From positions 496,001 through 560,000 of the forward strand of contig NZ_JAILWM010000001.1 of NCBI RefSeq assembly GCF_025698945.1: a DNA stretch of 64,000 nucleotides. The letters run 5' to 3'. The DNA is from Nitrosopumilus sp. (lineage in GTDB: Archaea; Thermoproteota; Nitrososphaeria; Nitrososphaerales; Nitrosopumilaceae). Position 1 is the first letter of the stretch, and every line of letters starts with the position of its first letter. Under the pieces are notes generated by a model, which did not search any database, had not been told where the DNA came from, and was given only the letters and a program-made list of their open reading frames with translations. The position numbers were made by a program, and so were the translations under genes. Positions 1 to 10,123 of the stretch are shown piece by piece.

Positions 1-1
1 A

Positions 2-547
2 AGAAATCAATTAATTTCTGACGGAGTTATTTCAAAAGACGAAACACTGTACATTCAGGAATATGCAGCAGGAGTTTTAGCATATTTACAATTTTTTTAT
101 TCTCCGCTCAAAGAAGAGTTAGAGTTCTTTGGAGTTGATCAAAGACATGAATCAGACATTGAGGGTTTGGCTAGAATTCCTTCTGAACAACAACTCAAAT
201 CAAACAAAGTTCCATCATTTAATGTAATTGGAAATAGCCCTCTTGTGTTAAGAGAATCACTTTTAGACCAAGTTTATACAATGGGGGAAAATTTTGTTGA
301 GGCTTCTAAGAGGATGGTATCACCAGGAATGAACGGTCCATTTTGTATTGAAGGAGTATATGATGAAAATGCAAAGTTCACATCATTTGAATTCTCTGCA
401 AGAATTGTTGCAGGAACAAACATCTACATGGATGGCTCTCCATACTACTCACTACTATTCAATGAATCTATGAGTATGGGCAAAAGAATTGCACGTGAAA
501 TAAAGACAGCAGCTGAATCTAATCAACTTGATAAAATCACAACATAA
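2..547 (+). CDS. purP: PurP, formate-dependent FAICAR synthetase, C-terminal part
   Basis: The 5' end lies outside the window: the frame is open from base 2, well upstream of the first internal ATG. PurP uses formate and ATP to formylate AICAR in archaeal purine synthesis (family knowledge). The C-terminal ATP-grasp part is recognisable: an SPGMNGPFCIEG stretch, then ARIVAGTNIYMDGSPYY, then a closing SMGKRIAREIK helix, all typical of PurP. The gene converges on the hydantoinase-like gene, 16 bp away. The neighbours have no purine role, so the call rests on sequence alone. Confidence 0.9.
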   Translation, partial: RNQLISDGVISKDETLYIQEYAAGVLAYLQFFYSPLKEELEFFGVDQRHESDIEGLARIPSEQQLKSNKVPSFNVIGNSPLVLRESLLDQVYTMGENFVEASKRMVSPGMNGPFCIEGVYDENAKFTSFEFSARIVAGTNIYMDGSPYYSLLFNESMSMGKRIAREIKTAAESNQLDKITT

Positions 548-563
548 TTTTAAATTTAAAAAA

Positions 564-2675
564 TCAAAGTTCAACTAAGACAGCGGCTTTTTCAGATTTT
601 TCCAGTTCACGTCTTATTCCATCAATGATTTTTGAAGATGATGTAAGACTAGAATAATCTACTAGTTTTAGATCATCAAGTAGGAAAACCTTAGGAGCAA
701 TTTCTGAGTGTCTAGATTCTAAGAAATCATCCAATTCTTCCAAGAGAGATATTTTTCCACCTTGGAATATTTTTCCATTTTTCAAAGACAGTTTCATTTT
801 TCCATATCTATCCAAAATTAGGATATGATGTCGATTCTTTTTACTAAACAATTTTTTGACTTCAATATGGCCAGTAAACACAAAATAATGATCTGTCTCA
901 AAGCTTAAATCAATTAAATCATCAGAAATTTCTATAATTTCACTTGCACGTTTTTTAGCATCATTTAATGTGAAGATACTCTTTGATGTCTCAACACTAT
1001 CTAATTCTACATTTCCTACTGCTGTTACACGAAGCAATGCTTTCTCAGAGATATATTCACTATCAATTACAATGGATTCAGGAACAGCTCCTTTATTGAT
1101 TAACATTGTATGGATCTTTTTTTGCACTTGTGTAATTTTTTCAGGTGTGGCATCATCCATAGTTTGCTCAATTTCTTCTTGAAGCATTGATGATGCAACT
1201 CCAATGGATGATATAACATCTGCATGCTCAGCCTTTTGATATGCCAACCCCAGTTGTTTTGCAACAAATGGAACTAAAACTGAAGCACCACCTCCACCAC
1301 CAATTAATTTGATGGAGTTATTTAGATGAAATTCCTTTATGACATTAGTAATGGTTTTAGTAATTTCAAAAGACGCAGTTTGGATAATGGATTGAGCTGT
1401 TTCATGATAATGCATATTCAAATAGTCACCTAAAATTTTAAGAGCAATTTTTGCAGACTCTTGATTAGCATAAGAGTAATCATCTTTTTCAATCATCCCT
1501 AATGCATTAGCAGCACATGTGTTAGTAATTGCATAAGTTCCAGCATCACATTTTATTGCCACATATTCTTCATCATTTTCTTTAGGTCTGACTAGGATAA
1601 TCTTTCCAGTTTTAAGATCTTCTGGCTCAGCAAAACAAGAATATTTCAAACCAGCTATGTGTGCACTTCTTGGACCAACTTTAGAAACTCTATTTTGAGA
1701 AAGAGACACCATACTTCCTCCTGCAACACCTAGGATTCGCACATCCATTGAACGAATGCAAGTAGGATGATCATGGATTGTGACATATCGAATTTCTGGT
1801 TTTCCATTTTTAATGATACAGATGTTTGTACTTGTTCCTCCCACCTCTACAAAAATTCCATTTGTAACTTTAAGATAAAGTAATGCGCCTGCAACACTTG
1901 CAGCAGGTCCAGACAATACAGTCAAAATAGGTTTTGTTCTAAAAGTATCCATATTGGAAACTCCTCCATCGCCTTTCATTATCATTAATGGTGCAGTAAC
2001 TCCTGTTTTTCTAATAGCATCCTCAACATAATTTGCAACTTGAAATGTTTTTGGTAAAACACTAGCATTTACAGCAGCAGTAAGAGTTCTTATTTCCAAA
2101 CCATAAACTCCAGAAATTTCATGCGATGCAGTTGATGGGATGTTACATTTGGCTGAAGTATTCATTACAAATAATTCGTTTGAGGGATCATCTACACCAA
2201 AAGCTTCTGTAGCAACTATAACTTGTGCACCCTTTGACTTTAATCTATCAATAGTGTCTCTAACTTCATGTTCTGTGATCAGATGAGACGTGTCAAGAAA
2301 CTCATGTGATGATAAAATGTCTTTAGAACTCCCTGACAAGTCTTGTAAATTTGTACGTTTTATCACATCTTTTTTAGATGGTCCAACCCCCATTGCAATA
2401 ATACCTACTTTGGAAGTATCTGATTCCAAAAGTGCATTAATTGCTTGAGTAGTACTATGAGAAATTAATTCAATATCATTAATGTTAATTTTGGATTCTG
2501 CTATAATATTTGATAGTGCTTGGACAATTCCTTCTGAAACACCTTTTTTTGCATTATGTGTTGTAGGAACTGTAGATTTTGAAAGAATTGTACCTGATTT
2601 TGCATCAATGGCTACCGCTTTGGTAAAGGTACCCCCTACATCAATTCCTACGCGAATTCTAGTTTTTTCAGACAT
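564..2675 (-). CDS. Hydantoinase/oxoprolinase (HyuA-like) family protein
   Basis: About 703 aa. The N-terminus has the ASKHA phosphate loop DVGGTFTKA, a second glycine-rich ATP element EVGGTSTNICI near residue 282, and LIGGGGGAS near residue 460. These are hallmarks of the HyuA/oxoprolinase A family, which hydrolyses cyclic amides with ATP. No HyuB partner is adjacent, so the substrate is unknown. I place the start at 2675 rather than 2687 because a GGAG lies 6 nt before this ATG, and the ATG overlaps the stop of the upstream iron permease, which suggests translational coupling. Coupling to a metal transporter is unusual for this family. Confidence 0.8.
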   Translation of the reverse strand: MSEKTRIRVGIDVGGTFTKAVAIDAKSGTILSKSTVPTTHNAKKGVSEGIVQALSNIIAESKININDIELISHSTTQAINALLESDTSKVGIIAMGVGPSKKDVIKRTNLQDLSGSSKDILSSHEFLDTSHLITEHEVRDTIDRLKSKGAQVIVATEAFGVDDPSNELFVMNTSAKCNIPSTASHEISGVYGLEIRTLTAAVNASVLPKTFQVANYVEDAIRKTGVTAPLMIMKGDGGVSNMDTFRTKPILTVLSGPAASVAGALLYLKVTNGIFVEVGGTSTNICIIKNGKPEIRYVTIHDHPTCIRSMDVRILGVAGGSMVSLSQNRVSKVGPRSAHIAGLKYSCFAEPEDLKTGKIILVRPKENDEEYVAIKCDAGTYAITNTCAANALGMIEKDDYSYANQESAKIALKILGDYLNMHYHETAQSIIQTASFEITKTITNVIKEFHLNNSIKLIGGGGGASVLVPFVAKQLGLAYQKAEHADVISSIGVASSMLQEEIEQTMDDATPEKITQVQKKIHTMLINKGAVPESIVIDSEYISEKALLRVTAVGNVELDSVETSKSIFTLNDAKKRASEIIEISDDLIDLSFETDHYFVFTGHIEVKKLFSKKNRHHILILDRYGKMKLSLKNGKIFQGGKISLLEELDDFLESRHSEIAPKVFLLDDLKLVDYSSLTSSSKIIDGIRRELEKSEKAAVLVEL

Positions 2676-4899
2676 TTTCTGCTCCATGAGACTTTCTCAT
2701 AGAAGCTAAGCGTTTCTCTTTTTGAGGTCTCACTATCAGAACATAAGCTGAAGCTAATAAATAAATGCCTAGCAAAATTATTTGGGCCACAACAGTTTCA
2801 AGTGTTGGATAAATTCCAGTCATGGTTGCCAGATTGATATCTAATCTAGGAATTACTCCTATCATTCCTGTATAAGGAATAACTTCTAGGATTTGAAGTT
2901 CTCTTACAGCATTTCCTAAGAATGCTATTGACATGTATGCACCCACTCCCATAGTTAAACCAAATAGTGCACGTAACGGTAATTTTCTTCCCAATTTTCT
3001 CATCACATAATAAATCAAAAATAATGTAGCCATTCCTGCAAGGAATCCCAATCCAACATATGCTTCCATATATTTTGCAAATCCAGACATTGCTTGATAG
3101 AATAGAACTGTTTCAAAACCTTCACGATACACTGTGAAAAATGACAACATCACAAAAACCATGACACTTCCAGTAGTTGTTGCTTGCCAAACTTTTGCTT
3201 TAACAAATTCCATCCACTTTTTATGTTCTATTTTATTCAATACCCAGAAACTTACATAAAACAACATTCCAGTAGCTGATAGTGCTGCAATAGCTTCAAT
3301 TAATTCTCGGTTTGCACCAGATATTGCAATCACAAATGATGCAATAAACCAAGTTATAGCTGTAGCAGCAAGAGCAGCAATAATTCCATAATAAACATGT
3401 TTTTTATAGCGATTATTTCGTGATGCCTCCAAGTATGTAAGTATTGCACCCAAAATCAAAACAGATTCCAATCCTTCACGAAAGATTATTGCAAAAGAAG
3501 ATGAAAATGCAATTGTTGGTGCCAATGTACCAGTACCACTAACTAATCTTTCGGATTCATCCAAACTTCTTTTAATAGAAATTGCAACCTCTTGGACTTC
3601 TTCATAAGAAGCTTGTTGTTTAATGAGATTTCTTAATTGTGCAAATTGAAATTCAACCTCTAATGTAAAATCAGGATCAATTGCACGCAAAGGAATTTCT
3701 ACATATTCATAACTATCAAGATATGCAGTTCTAGCTGAAACATATGCAGATTGATAGTCTTGATTTTCATATTGAAATAACATTTCTTGTAGAGTATCAC
3801 GAATAAAATCGATCTCGCCTCTTACACTGGATTTTGCATCTTCACTGGCATCACCCATTTCTTTAAGTTCTTTTTCAAGAGTAATTTCTGCTAAGCCAGC
3901 AGTTCCCAATTCTTGAACTTTAGATTCTGCATCAGCAAGATTAGGCAAAATCGAATCTTCAATGAATACTCGAATTACTCGTGGATCTTGTTCATTTCGA
4001 ATCATATCACGTAATTCTTCACGCATATCCCATTCTAACGAATATAATAATTCTGAATCAACTTTCTCAATATCAGGTTCTAAATATTCAAAATTTTCAA
4101 GATATGCTTCAACTCCCAATTCTTCAGCTTTTTTGTAATCTCCATTATCTATTGCAATGAGAAGATCACCATACAAGTTGCGAATTGTTTCATAGAGTTT
4201 TTGTTTATCATATGCTATAGATTCATGACCAGCAAAATCACGGTTAATTGCATTAATCAAAGTTCCAACAGAAAGAAAATCATGTTTATTTGCAATCTTG
4301 TCTTTTAATTCTACTAGAAAAGAATCAATTTCTAATCTTAGACGTTCATCATAATTTGTATGTGGGAATAATTCTTCATGAACCAGATTCACCAAATCTG
4401 CAGAAAACATGTATAGAGTTTCATTTTCTTCTTTGATTGCAATTTGGTATTGTTCATCAACTATTATCAAAATCAATCCACTAACCATTCCATAATCAGG
4501 GTTGGGTGATTGATATTCAGATAAGAGATTTTCAATTATTTTAATATCAGAGATTAGTTGTTGATTGTCTAATGTTCCAATAGTACTATGTAAATCTAAA
4601 AGCAGGATATGGATTTCATCTGAAATTTCTGAATTTGACACTCTTAAATTCTGCAAATGAGTAGGGAAAATCTCAGTTATTAGTTTTGAGAGACTTTTAG
4701 CACCTTCAACATTTCCATTACTCAATTCCTGTTTGACCAAGTCTAGAGCAACAAACATAGTTTTAGTTACAAACAATGAAGAGCTGTCAATATCAGAAAA
4801 TCCTTCAGATTGAGCAGATATGGAAACATTTGGGACTAGTGAAAAACTAATCAACCCAACAAAAAATAATTTAAGAAATTTTTGTCGAAAAAGTAACAA
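2668..4899 (-). CDS. FTR1-family iron permease with long extracytoplasmic domain
   Basis: 743 aa. An N-terminal signal segment (about residues 8-30) is followed by roughly 430 residues of helical extracytoplasmic domain and then a multi-helix permease. The permease has both FTR1 REGxE motifs: REGLE at 474-478 and REGFE at 592-596. In the family these glutamates bind iron during transport. The extracytoplasmic part carries two copies of a module with core AYLxNxEYxE (residues about 248-330 and 376-455), also found in two other proteins of this window. The start is TTG, about 29 nt downstream of a TATTTAAA box at 4925-4932. It is the second gene of a leftward cluster after the PEFG protein. Confidence 0.88.
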   Translation of the reverse strand: MLLFRQKFLKLFFVGLISFSLVPNVSISAQSEGFSDIDSSSLFVTKTMFVALDLVKQELSNGNVEGAKSLSKLITEIFPTHLQNLRVSNSEISDEIHILLLDLHSTIGTLDNQQLISDIKIIENLLSEYQSPNPDYGMVSGLILIIVDEQYQIAIKEENETLYMFSADLVNLVHEELFPHTNYDERLRLEIDSFLVELKDKIANKHDFLSVGTLINAINRDFAGHESIAYDKQKLYETIRNLYGDLLIAIDNGDYKKAEELGVEAYLENFEYLEPDIEKVDSELLYSLEWDMREELRDMIRNEQDPRVIRVFIEDSILPNLADAESKVQELGTAGLAEITLEKELKEMGDASEDAKSSVRGEIDFIRDTLQEMLFQYENQDYQSAYVSARTAYLDSYEYVEIPLRAIDPDFTLEVEFQFAQLRNLIKQQASYEEVQEVAISIKRSLDESERLVSGTGTLAPTIAFSSSFAIIFREGLESVLILGAILTYLEASRNNRYKKHVYYGIIAALAATAITWFIASFVIAISGANRELIEAIAALSATGMLFYVSFWVLNKIEHKKWMEFVKAKVWQATTTGSVMVFVMLSFFTVYREGFETVLFYQAMSGFAKYMEAYVGLGFLAGMATLFLIYYVMRKLGRKLPLRALFGLTMGVGAYMSIAFLGNAVRELQILEVIPYTGMIGVIPRLDINLATMTGIYPTLETVVAQIILLGIYLLASAYVLIVRPQKEKRLASMRKSHGAENV

Positions 4900-4967
4900 G
4901 TTACTCGAAAATCTTCAAAGTCAATATTTAAAGGAGATTCTTATTCTAATGTGCTAGAATGAGATGT

Positions 4968-6539
4968 CTATATTTTTGGGAGAATGTTAAGTTTTGATTT
5001 TGAAGACAACATAGTTATTGCAACTAAAGATATTACAAAAATCATTAATGCAATAGTGCCAAACTCTGGAACAACCTTCTTGGCAGATGCCAAGTCAATT
5101 AAAATCATATCAATTTGCTCATCTACCATATCAGGAGATTTATTATTTTGAATCATATTTCGTAGATCCTCTCGCATATCAATTTCAATTTTGAACATTA
5201 ATTCAGGATCGACTTCGCCAAGAGGCCCTTCAACAAATTCATAATTATCAAGGTATGCCTTACTAACAAGATCATGTGCCAATTGGGCATTTCCATTTCT
5301 ATATTCAATTCTAGCTTCTTCTAACAATCGTTCAATTTCATCAAAGTATGTAAAAATATCTACTTCAACTGCACCACCAGAATATTCTTCAAGAGATACT
5401 AAATGGTTTATACTCTTTGCAACCAAGACAGTAATCTTACTAGGATTACCTAAAGAAGTTACAATAGAATCAATTTCTGCTAAGTTAGATTTGATTCCTT
5501 TTGCATCAGACTCAGACAAGGTAATCAAATCCGATTCCACAGTTTCAAATAACGAAATTGCTTTTGCTAAAAATGCAACTGTCTCATCATACTCTTCTTG
5601 ATTAATGATTTGTCCATCAGCAACTGCATCCACATATTCAACATCCACTAGTTTTAATCGGTCTTTAATTCCAGATAATGCCAATCCAATTGCAGAGGTA
5701 TCACCACCTTCATAATCACGTATAATTAATTCAACTTCAGCAGCAATGTGCTCTATTTCAGATTTCATCTCTTCAGGAGACTTTTTACTCATTGCAATTT
5801 CTATTGCTTCTTCCATTTCATGAAGTAATTTATTTGCAGTATCAACACCTAACTTTGCTTCAACTGCAGGATGAAATGTTCTATAATAGTATAATCCTTC
5901 ATAAGTGAATTTTTTGGCACTTTTAATATCACCCTCAGCTAATGCAAATATAGCTTCTTCAATTTCTTCAAATGTTTTTATTTTGAAGATATTAAGCATC
6001 TCATCTAAAATTGCAGGACCATATTCAGAAAGTGTTAATTCATCAGATTTAATTTCTGCAATCCATTTGTTTGTTTGATAATCTTTTTCAGGTACATTGA
6101 ATTTTTTCTCCAAAACAGAGTACCAACTTACAAAGTCATCAACATTATCTTCATCAACGGCAGATTCCATTTTCATAAATGCAATTTTATAAATTGTTTT
6201 GTCAATAGCTTGTCGATTTAATGATGCCATTTCAACATCACCAGAATTTAGATTATCTGTAATATCCTCAAATGCAGCTTCGATGATTTGGTTACTTTCA
6301 GGATCAACCTCTAATGCAGTATCTTTAAAGCTGTTTTCATAAGTAGAAACTGCCTTAGATAAATAGGATAAAGCATCAGATACAACTTCAGTTTTTTCTC
6401 CATCAGACAAAGAATTTTTTATTGAATTCCATTCATCTCCAAGATTCACAGAGTAAGCCAGAGGAAATGTAATAATTACGGATAAAATCATCAAACTAAA
6501 AATTAACGTTGTTTGATTTTTCACGAAAACTGATGGCAC
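4968..6539 (-). CDS. PEFG-CTERM exported protein with FTR1-type helical modules
   Basis: 523 aa with a GTG start. The N-terminal hydrophobic segment (residues 10-30) looks like a signal peptide. The C-terminus has VPEFG at 490-494, a hydrophobic helix and a basic tail: a PEFG-CTERM sorting signal, thought to be processed by a thaumarchaeal archaeosortase. Residues 411-490 closely match the extracytoplasmic modules of the adjacent iron permease (core AYLDNYEFVEGPL, then MREDLRNMI). A degenerate copy appears near 200-275 (YYYRTFHPAVE). I infer a cell-surface partner of the permease, perhaps a metal-binding or spacer protein. The molecular function is not known. Confidence 0.75.
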   Translation of the reverse strand: MPSVFVKNQTTLIFSLMILSVIITFPLAYSVNLGDEWNSIKNSLSDGEKTEVVSDALSYLSKAVSTYENSFKDTALEVDPESNQIIEAAFEDITDNLNSGDVEMASLNRQAIDKTIYKIAFMKMESAVDEDNVDDFVSWYSVLEKKFNVPEKDYQTNKWIAEIKSDELTLSEYGPAILDEMLNIFKIKTFEEIEEAIFALAEGDIKSAKKFTYEGLYYYRTFHPAVEAKLGVDTANKLLHEMEEAIEIAMSKKSPEEMKSEIEHIAAEVELIIRDYEGGDTSAIGLALSGIKDRLKLVDVEYVDAVADGQIINQEEYDETVAFLAKAISLFETVESDLITLSESDAKGIKSNLAEIDSIVTSLGNPSKITVLVAKSINHLVSLEEYSGGAVEVDIFTYFDEIERLLEEARIEYRNGNAQLAHDLVSKAYLDNYEFVEGPLGEVDPELMFKIEIDMREDLRNMIQNNKSPDMVDEQIDMILIDLASAKKVVPEFGTIALMIFVISLVAITMLSSKSKLNILPKI

Positions 6540-6617
6540 TTATGTGTATTATAACTAGATGATAATTCTAAAAATTTGGAATATAGAAGTAGATTTTCGA
6601 TTTGATGTTTTTAATTT

Positions 6618-6977
6618 TCATGTTGAGGATTTTGGATTAACAGTGTTAGGATACAAATTTAGACTAGGTTCAAGATTGTCAAGAGTTATCTCCACTTTTC
6701 CTATTCTACTTCGATATATCTTTATTTTTTTTCCTTCTGGGGAAATTACATATTTGTCTACTTCAGCCAAAGCAAGATCTTCAAGATTAGATAATGTTTT
6801 GTACACAGTGGAAAGAGATAGTTTCAATTCTTCTGCTATCTGTGTTGCATCTTTTGATTCATTTTTTACAGAAAATAATACAGCTCTAGTACAAACATTA
6901 CTAAGAGATTCAATTATTTTTTGAGTGATATCAAATTCTGATAATTGAATAATATTAGATTTTGACATGTACATCAT
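6618..6977 (-). CDS. Winged-helix transcription regulator, tandem copy 2
   Basis: 119 aa. A single winged-helix domain carries the recognition segment ATQIAEELKLSLSTVYKTLSNLE and a basic wing with IKIYRSRIGKVEI. It is a clear paralogue of the gene immediately upstream, which it overlaps by 4 bp. No ligand-binding domain is present. Because it precedes the PEFG and iron-permease genes on the same strand, I infer that it controls that cluster. The effector is unknown. Confidence 0.72.
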   Translation of the reverse strand: MMYMSKSNIIQLSEFDITQKIIESLSNVCTRAVLFSVKNESKDATQIAEELKLSLSTVYKTLSNLEDLALAEVDKYVISPEGKKIKIYRSRIGKVEITLDNLEPSLNLYPNTVNPKSST

Positions 6978-7306
6978 TTGTTAGGTAGTAATATAAGAAC
7001 AGGTTCAGGTTTTTTAATTGAGATATCGGCTTTACTGATCCTGCTTCGATAAACTTTGAATTTTCGACCTTTATCAGATAACATCCATTTTTCAACTTCA
7101 ATAAGTGTAAGCTCCTCCAGATCTGTTAATTTTTTATAAACAGAGCTAAGAGGGATTTTCAGTTTATCAGATAACTCTGCAGCAGTGTTTCCTTTTTTAA
7201 TGATTGAAAATAAAATTGCGCGAGATTCAGAATCTGCTAATGCCTCTATTACTTTTTGTGTAATATCGTATTTTTTTAATTGTGGGAGTGTTAATCGTCT
7301 TGACAT
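6974..7306 (-). CDS. Winged-helix transcription regulator, tandem copy 1
   Basis: 110 aa. It shares with copy 2 the layout DITQKxIExL, an HTH with LSSVYKKLTDLE, and a wing ending KVYRSRISKADI. The C-termini also match (EPxLxLxPN), so a local duplication is likely. A TATTTAAA box at 7332-7339 lies about 29 nt upstream of the ATG. It is the first gene of the leftward run towards the iron permease. Confidence 0.72.
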   Translation of the reverse strand: MSRRLTLPQLKKYDITQKVIEALADSESRAILFSIIKKGNTAAELSDKLKIPLSSVYKKLTDLEELTLIEVEKWMLSDKGRKFKVYRSRISKADISIKKPEPVLILLPNK

Positions 7307-7538
7307 GCAAATAGAAAAAATAAGTCAGGTCTATTTAAACGACATGTTTTTGTTCTCATTCTATAGACTTGGAATACATTCCAATAGAATAAAAAATCAA
7401 TTTTGATATGTTCTCATCTATTATACTATAAATTATCAAAATATGACTTGGTAGTGTCTTTATTAACAGTAGATGTTATTTATGACGAATTTGGTTCCAA
7501 TTTTAAATTAAAAAATTAACGTGGAATTTTAGGAATTA

Positions 7539-8270
7539 CTAATTGTAAGATGTTGTTGTCTCCAAATTAGGTTTTAAACGATTCCAAAAAATGCCAAGGA
7601 TAAGACCAACTGATGCCCAAAATGAACTTACTCCAAGAACAGACATAATCCTAAATTCCGTAACTAAATTCATAGGAGCAGTTATATCATCAGGATTTTC
7701 AGGCATTCCAAAAAATACTGCGGAAATGAAAACACCGTAACCAATTAGTACAATGAGTTTTTTGCGTGCTTGGAATTTTTTTGAAATTTTATAAAATACT
7801 AGTGTCCCAAACCCAGAAATTGCAATAAATGAGAGATAAAGAATAGATCTTAGTATCACAGTATCAGCATCACCCACTGTTGGTGGATTTGCAGGATATT
7901 TGAGAAACGGAATAAAGTAAAGTGTTAACCACATTATCCCAGATAACAAAATGGCTTTTTTTACATCATTATTGCCAGGTAATGAATTTCTAGATAACGC
8001 ATAAACTATTCCAAAAAGGGAACCAACAGATACACCTAAAATAACACCAGCCAAAATTTGACCACTTTTTTGCCACACTCTATACCCTTCATATTCTACC
8101 CAAAATTGGGGAGTGTTTTCAGCTTCCCCAGATGCAAATAGGTTTTGATTTTCTAATCCTATTGCCTGATCTAAGTAAGGTTCAACTATTGCAAAATTTA
8201 CAGTTCCATGAACTAAACCTGCAAAAGCACCTGAAACTAAAACAATTACGATAAAAAGAGATGTTTTCAT
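7539..8270 (-). CDS. cbtA: CbtA-family predicted cobalt transporter subunit
   Basis: 243 aa with about five to six hydrophobic segments. The N-terminus AGAFAGLVHGTVNF-like block (GAFAGLVHGTVNFAIV here) and the EGYRVWQKSGQILAG stretch are typical of CbtA. CbtA is predicted to import cobalt with the small CbtB; the pair is usually tied to cobalamin synthesis. CbtB lies 14 bp upstream in the same orientation. Archaeal ammonia oxidisers make cobalamin, which fits. No B12 riboswitch is evident upstream. Confidence 0.8.
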   Translation of the reverse strand: MKTSLFIVIVLVSGAFAGLVHGTVNFAIVEPYLDQAIGLENQNLFASGEAENTPQFWVEYEGYRVWQKSGQILAGVILGVSVGSLFGIVYALSRNSLPGNNDVKKAILLSGIMWLTLYFIPFLKYPANPPTVGDADTVILRSILYLSFIAISGFGTLVFYKISKKFQARKKLIVLIGYGVFISAVFFGMPENPDDITAPMNLVTEFRIMSVLGVSSFWASVGLILGIFWNRLKPNLETTTSYN

Positions 8271-8284
8271 GATGTTAGAAACTC

Positions 8285-8500
8285 CTAATGACAGGGAAAT
8301 CCTGCAGCATGTCTCATATCATGAGTGAGTTCATGGATGTAAAGATCTGCAAATGCTTGTTCACCATAAACGATACTGAAAATATGTCCTTGATCAAACC
8401 CTACAACAAATAATCCTGCTGCAAAAATAATGGCTAGTGCAACTATTGCTAGTTTTGAAACATTTGATGTGGACACATTAATTTGTCTTGCTTCAGACAT
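8285..8500 (-). CDS. cbtB: CbtB-family small cobalt transporter subunit
   Basis: 71 aa: one transmembrane helix (about residues 15-37) and a His-rich C-terminus containing HELTHDMRHAAGFPCH, the CbtB signature thought to bind metal. I choose the ATG at 8500 over an in-frame ATG at 8512 because a TATTTAAG box at 8523-8530 is centred 26.5 nt upstream, fitting a leaderless mRNA. It is probably co-transcribed with cbtA. Confidence 0.82.
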   Translation of the reverse strand: MSEARQINVSTSNVSKLAIVALAIIFAAGLFVVGFDQGHIFSIVYGEQAFADLYIHELTHDMRHAAGFPCH

Positions 8501-8648
8501 GATTGAAAGCAATAACTGAATCTATTTAAGCTCTTGGATGTTTTATCCAATTTATAAGAAAGTCAAAAAATAGGCACAGTTTTTCATGTTATTCTCAGAT
8601 CTAACATACATGTGTTTTTGTTACAATTTTTGAATATTATTTTGTAAT

Positions 8649-9422
8649 ATGAATACAAGAATAAATTGTGAAAAAAATGAATACAGAAAACAAATATCAG
8701 AAATTATACAATCAACACTAATTGATCTGTATGGAGTAAATGGATACAAATCAATTATTGCAACAATGGTAAAAATTTGTGGAAAAACTGAAAAAGATAT
8801 CATTACAAATTATGAATTATTTGCAGAATTAATTGAAGGAATCTATGGAAGATTAGGTGATTCAAAAATATTAGATCCAATCAAATGCGAAATTAATAAA
8901 ATAGGTTTAAACAATATCAAACAAGAAGAAAAACCATTCAAGAAAAAACCAATGAGGTTATTAATTGCAGATGATGAACCTTTAATTCTAAAACTATACA
9001 GCACATGGCTTAAGAATAAAGAAGTCATTACAGTTGAAGATGGTCAGAAATGTATTGACATATACAAAAAAGAATCAGAACATAATCAATCAAAAAATTA
9101 TTTCGATGTGGTAATTCTAGATCAAAAAATGCCAAATAAAACAGGATTACAAGCAGCCACAGAGATATTGCAGACAAATCCTAATCAAAGAATAATTTTT
9201 GCATCAGGATATGTTGAAAAAACATTAATGGATGCATTGACAAAATTAAACAGAGCGATAGAGGTTATTGAAAAACCATTTTCATTAGAAAAACTAGATA
9301 AAATGATAAACGATACTATAATTTTTGAAAAATTAGAAAAAATTAACATCAATCAACAAGAAAAAGAAGTCTCTGATAAATTGAATGAAATTATGGAAGT
9401 TTTACAAAACCAGAATTATTAA
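8649..9422 (+). CDS. Response regulator with receiver domain
   Basis: 257 aa. Residues 1-95 resemble a domain predicted to be helical that is frequent in thaumarchaeal proteins. Residues about 100-225 form a CheY-like receiver: acidic pair in LLIADDEP, phosphoacceptor Asp in VVILDQKMP, Thr/Ser-type switch in IIFASGY, and conserved Lys in VIEKPFS. No DNA-binding output domain is visible; the C-terminus is a short charged helix. No histidine kinase gene is adjacent, so its partner is unknown. Confidence 0.8.
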   Translation: MNTRINCEKNEYRKQISEIIQSTLIDLYGVNGYKSIIATMVKICGKTEKDIITNYELFAELIEGIYGRLGDSKILDPIKCEINKIGLNNIKQEEKPFKKKPMRLLIADDEPLILKLYSTWLKNKEVITVEDGQKCIDIYKKESEHNQSKNYFDVVILDQKMPNKTGLQAATEILQTNPNQRIIFASGYVEKTLMDALTKLNRAIEVIEKPFSLEKLDKMINDTIIFEKLEKININQQEKEVSDKLNEIMEVLQNQNY

Positions 9423-9491
9423 ATTTTAGATTAGGTTTGATTAATTGGTAGAGAGCATCTGAAAAAAAATATTCAAATTTTACAAAATATC

Positions 9492-10088
9492 GTGGCTAGA
9501 AAGGGATCTAGTAAAGTATTGACATTCAGTATTCCTCATGTATTCAAAGCATTACAGTTGTTAACAAATGAAAAATTTGTTAGCAGAGCAACATTCTGTA
9601 AAGAAATTCAGATGGGTGAAGGGGCAGTTAAAACCTTAATTTCGCATCTAAAAGAAGCAAAAATTATCGATTCAACTAAATCTGGAAGTTTTCTCACAGA
9701 TAAAGGAATAAAATTATCTAAACAATTCCAAAAAATTATTCCTAGAGAATGTCAAATTAAGTATTCATCATTGATTCCTGGAAAAAACAATCATGCCATT
9801 TTACTAAAAAATTATGTATTTTCAATCAAGTCAGGATTAGAACAAAGAGATTACGCAATAATGTATGGGGCCACAGGATGCATGACAATTCTGTTTAAAG
9901 GAAATAGGTTTGTTTTTCCAGGAGAAGAAAAAGATTGTTTTGCTAATGATAAAAAAACAAAAGAACACCTATTGAAAAATCTACAACCTGATGAAGGAGA
10001 TGTAATCATAATTGCATCCTCAAATGATCCATTCATCTCCGAAATATCTGCAAAAAATTCGGCATTATGGACATTAGCAGTAAATTAG
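9492..10088 (+). CDS. HTH protein with DUF4443-like C-terminal domain
   Basis: 198 aa, GTG start. The N-terminal ~70 residues form a winged-helix (ATFCKEIQMGEGAVKTLISHLKEAKII). The C-terminal ~115 residues include YAIMYGATGCMTILFKGN and GDVIIIASSNDP, resembling the DUF4443 domain found in archaeal regulators. I infer a ligand-sensing transcription factor. It sits alone between a response regulator and a thioredoxin-like gene. Confidence 0.6.
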   Translation: MARKGSSKVLTFSIPHVFKALQLLTNEKFVSRATFCKEIQMGEGAVKTLISHLKEAKIIDSTKSGSFLTDKGIKLSKQFQKIIPRECQIKYSSLIPGKNNHAILLKNYVFSIKSGLEQRDYAIMYGATGCMTILFKGNRFVFPGEEKDCFANDKKTKEHLLKNLQPDEGDVIIIASSNDPFISEISAKNSALWTLAVN

Positions 10089-10123
10089 CGAAGATATTTA
10101 CTTGAAATAGATTTTATTGGAAT

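Noticed and set aside
8513-8648. Cobalamin riboswitch before cbtB
   Set aside because: No B12-box-like sequence or multi-helix fold; the gap is short and AT-rich, and the promoter lies right at the start.
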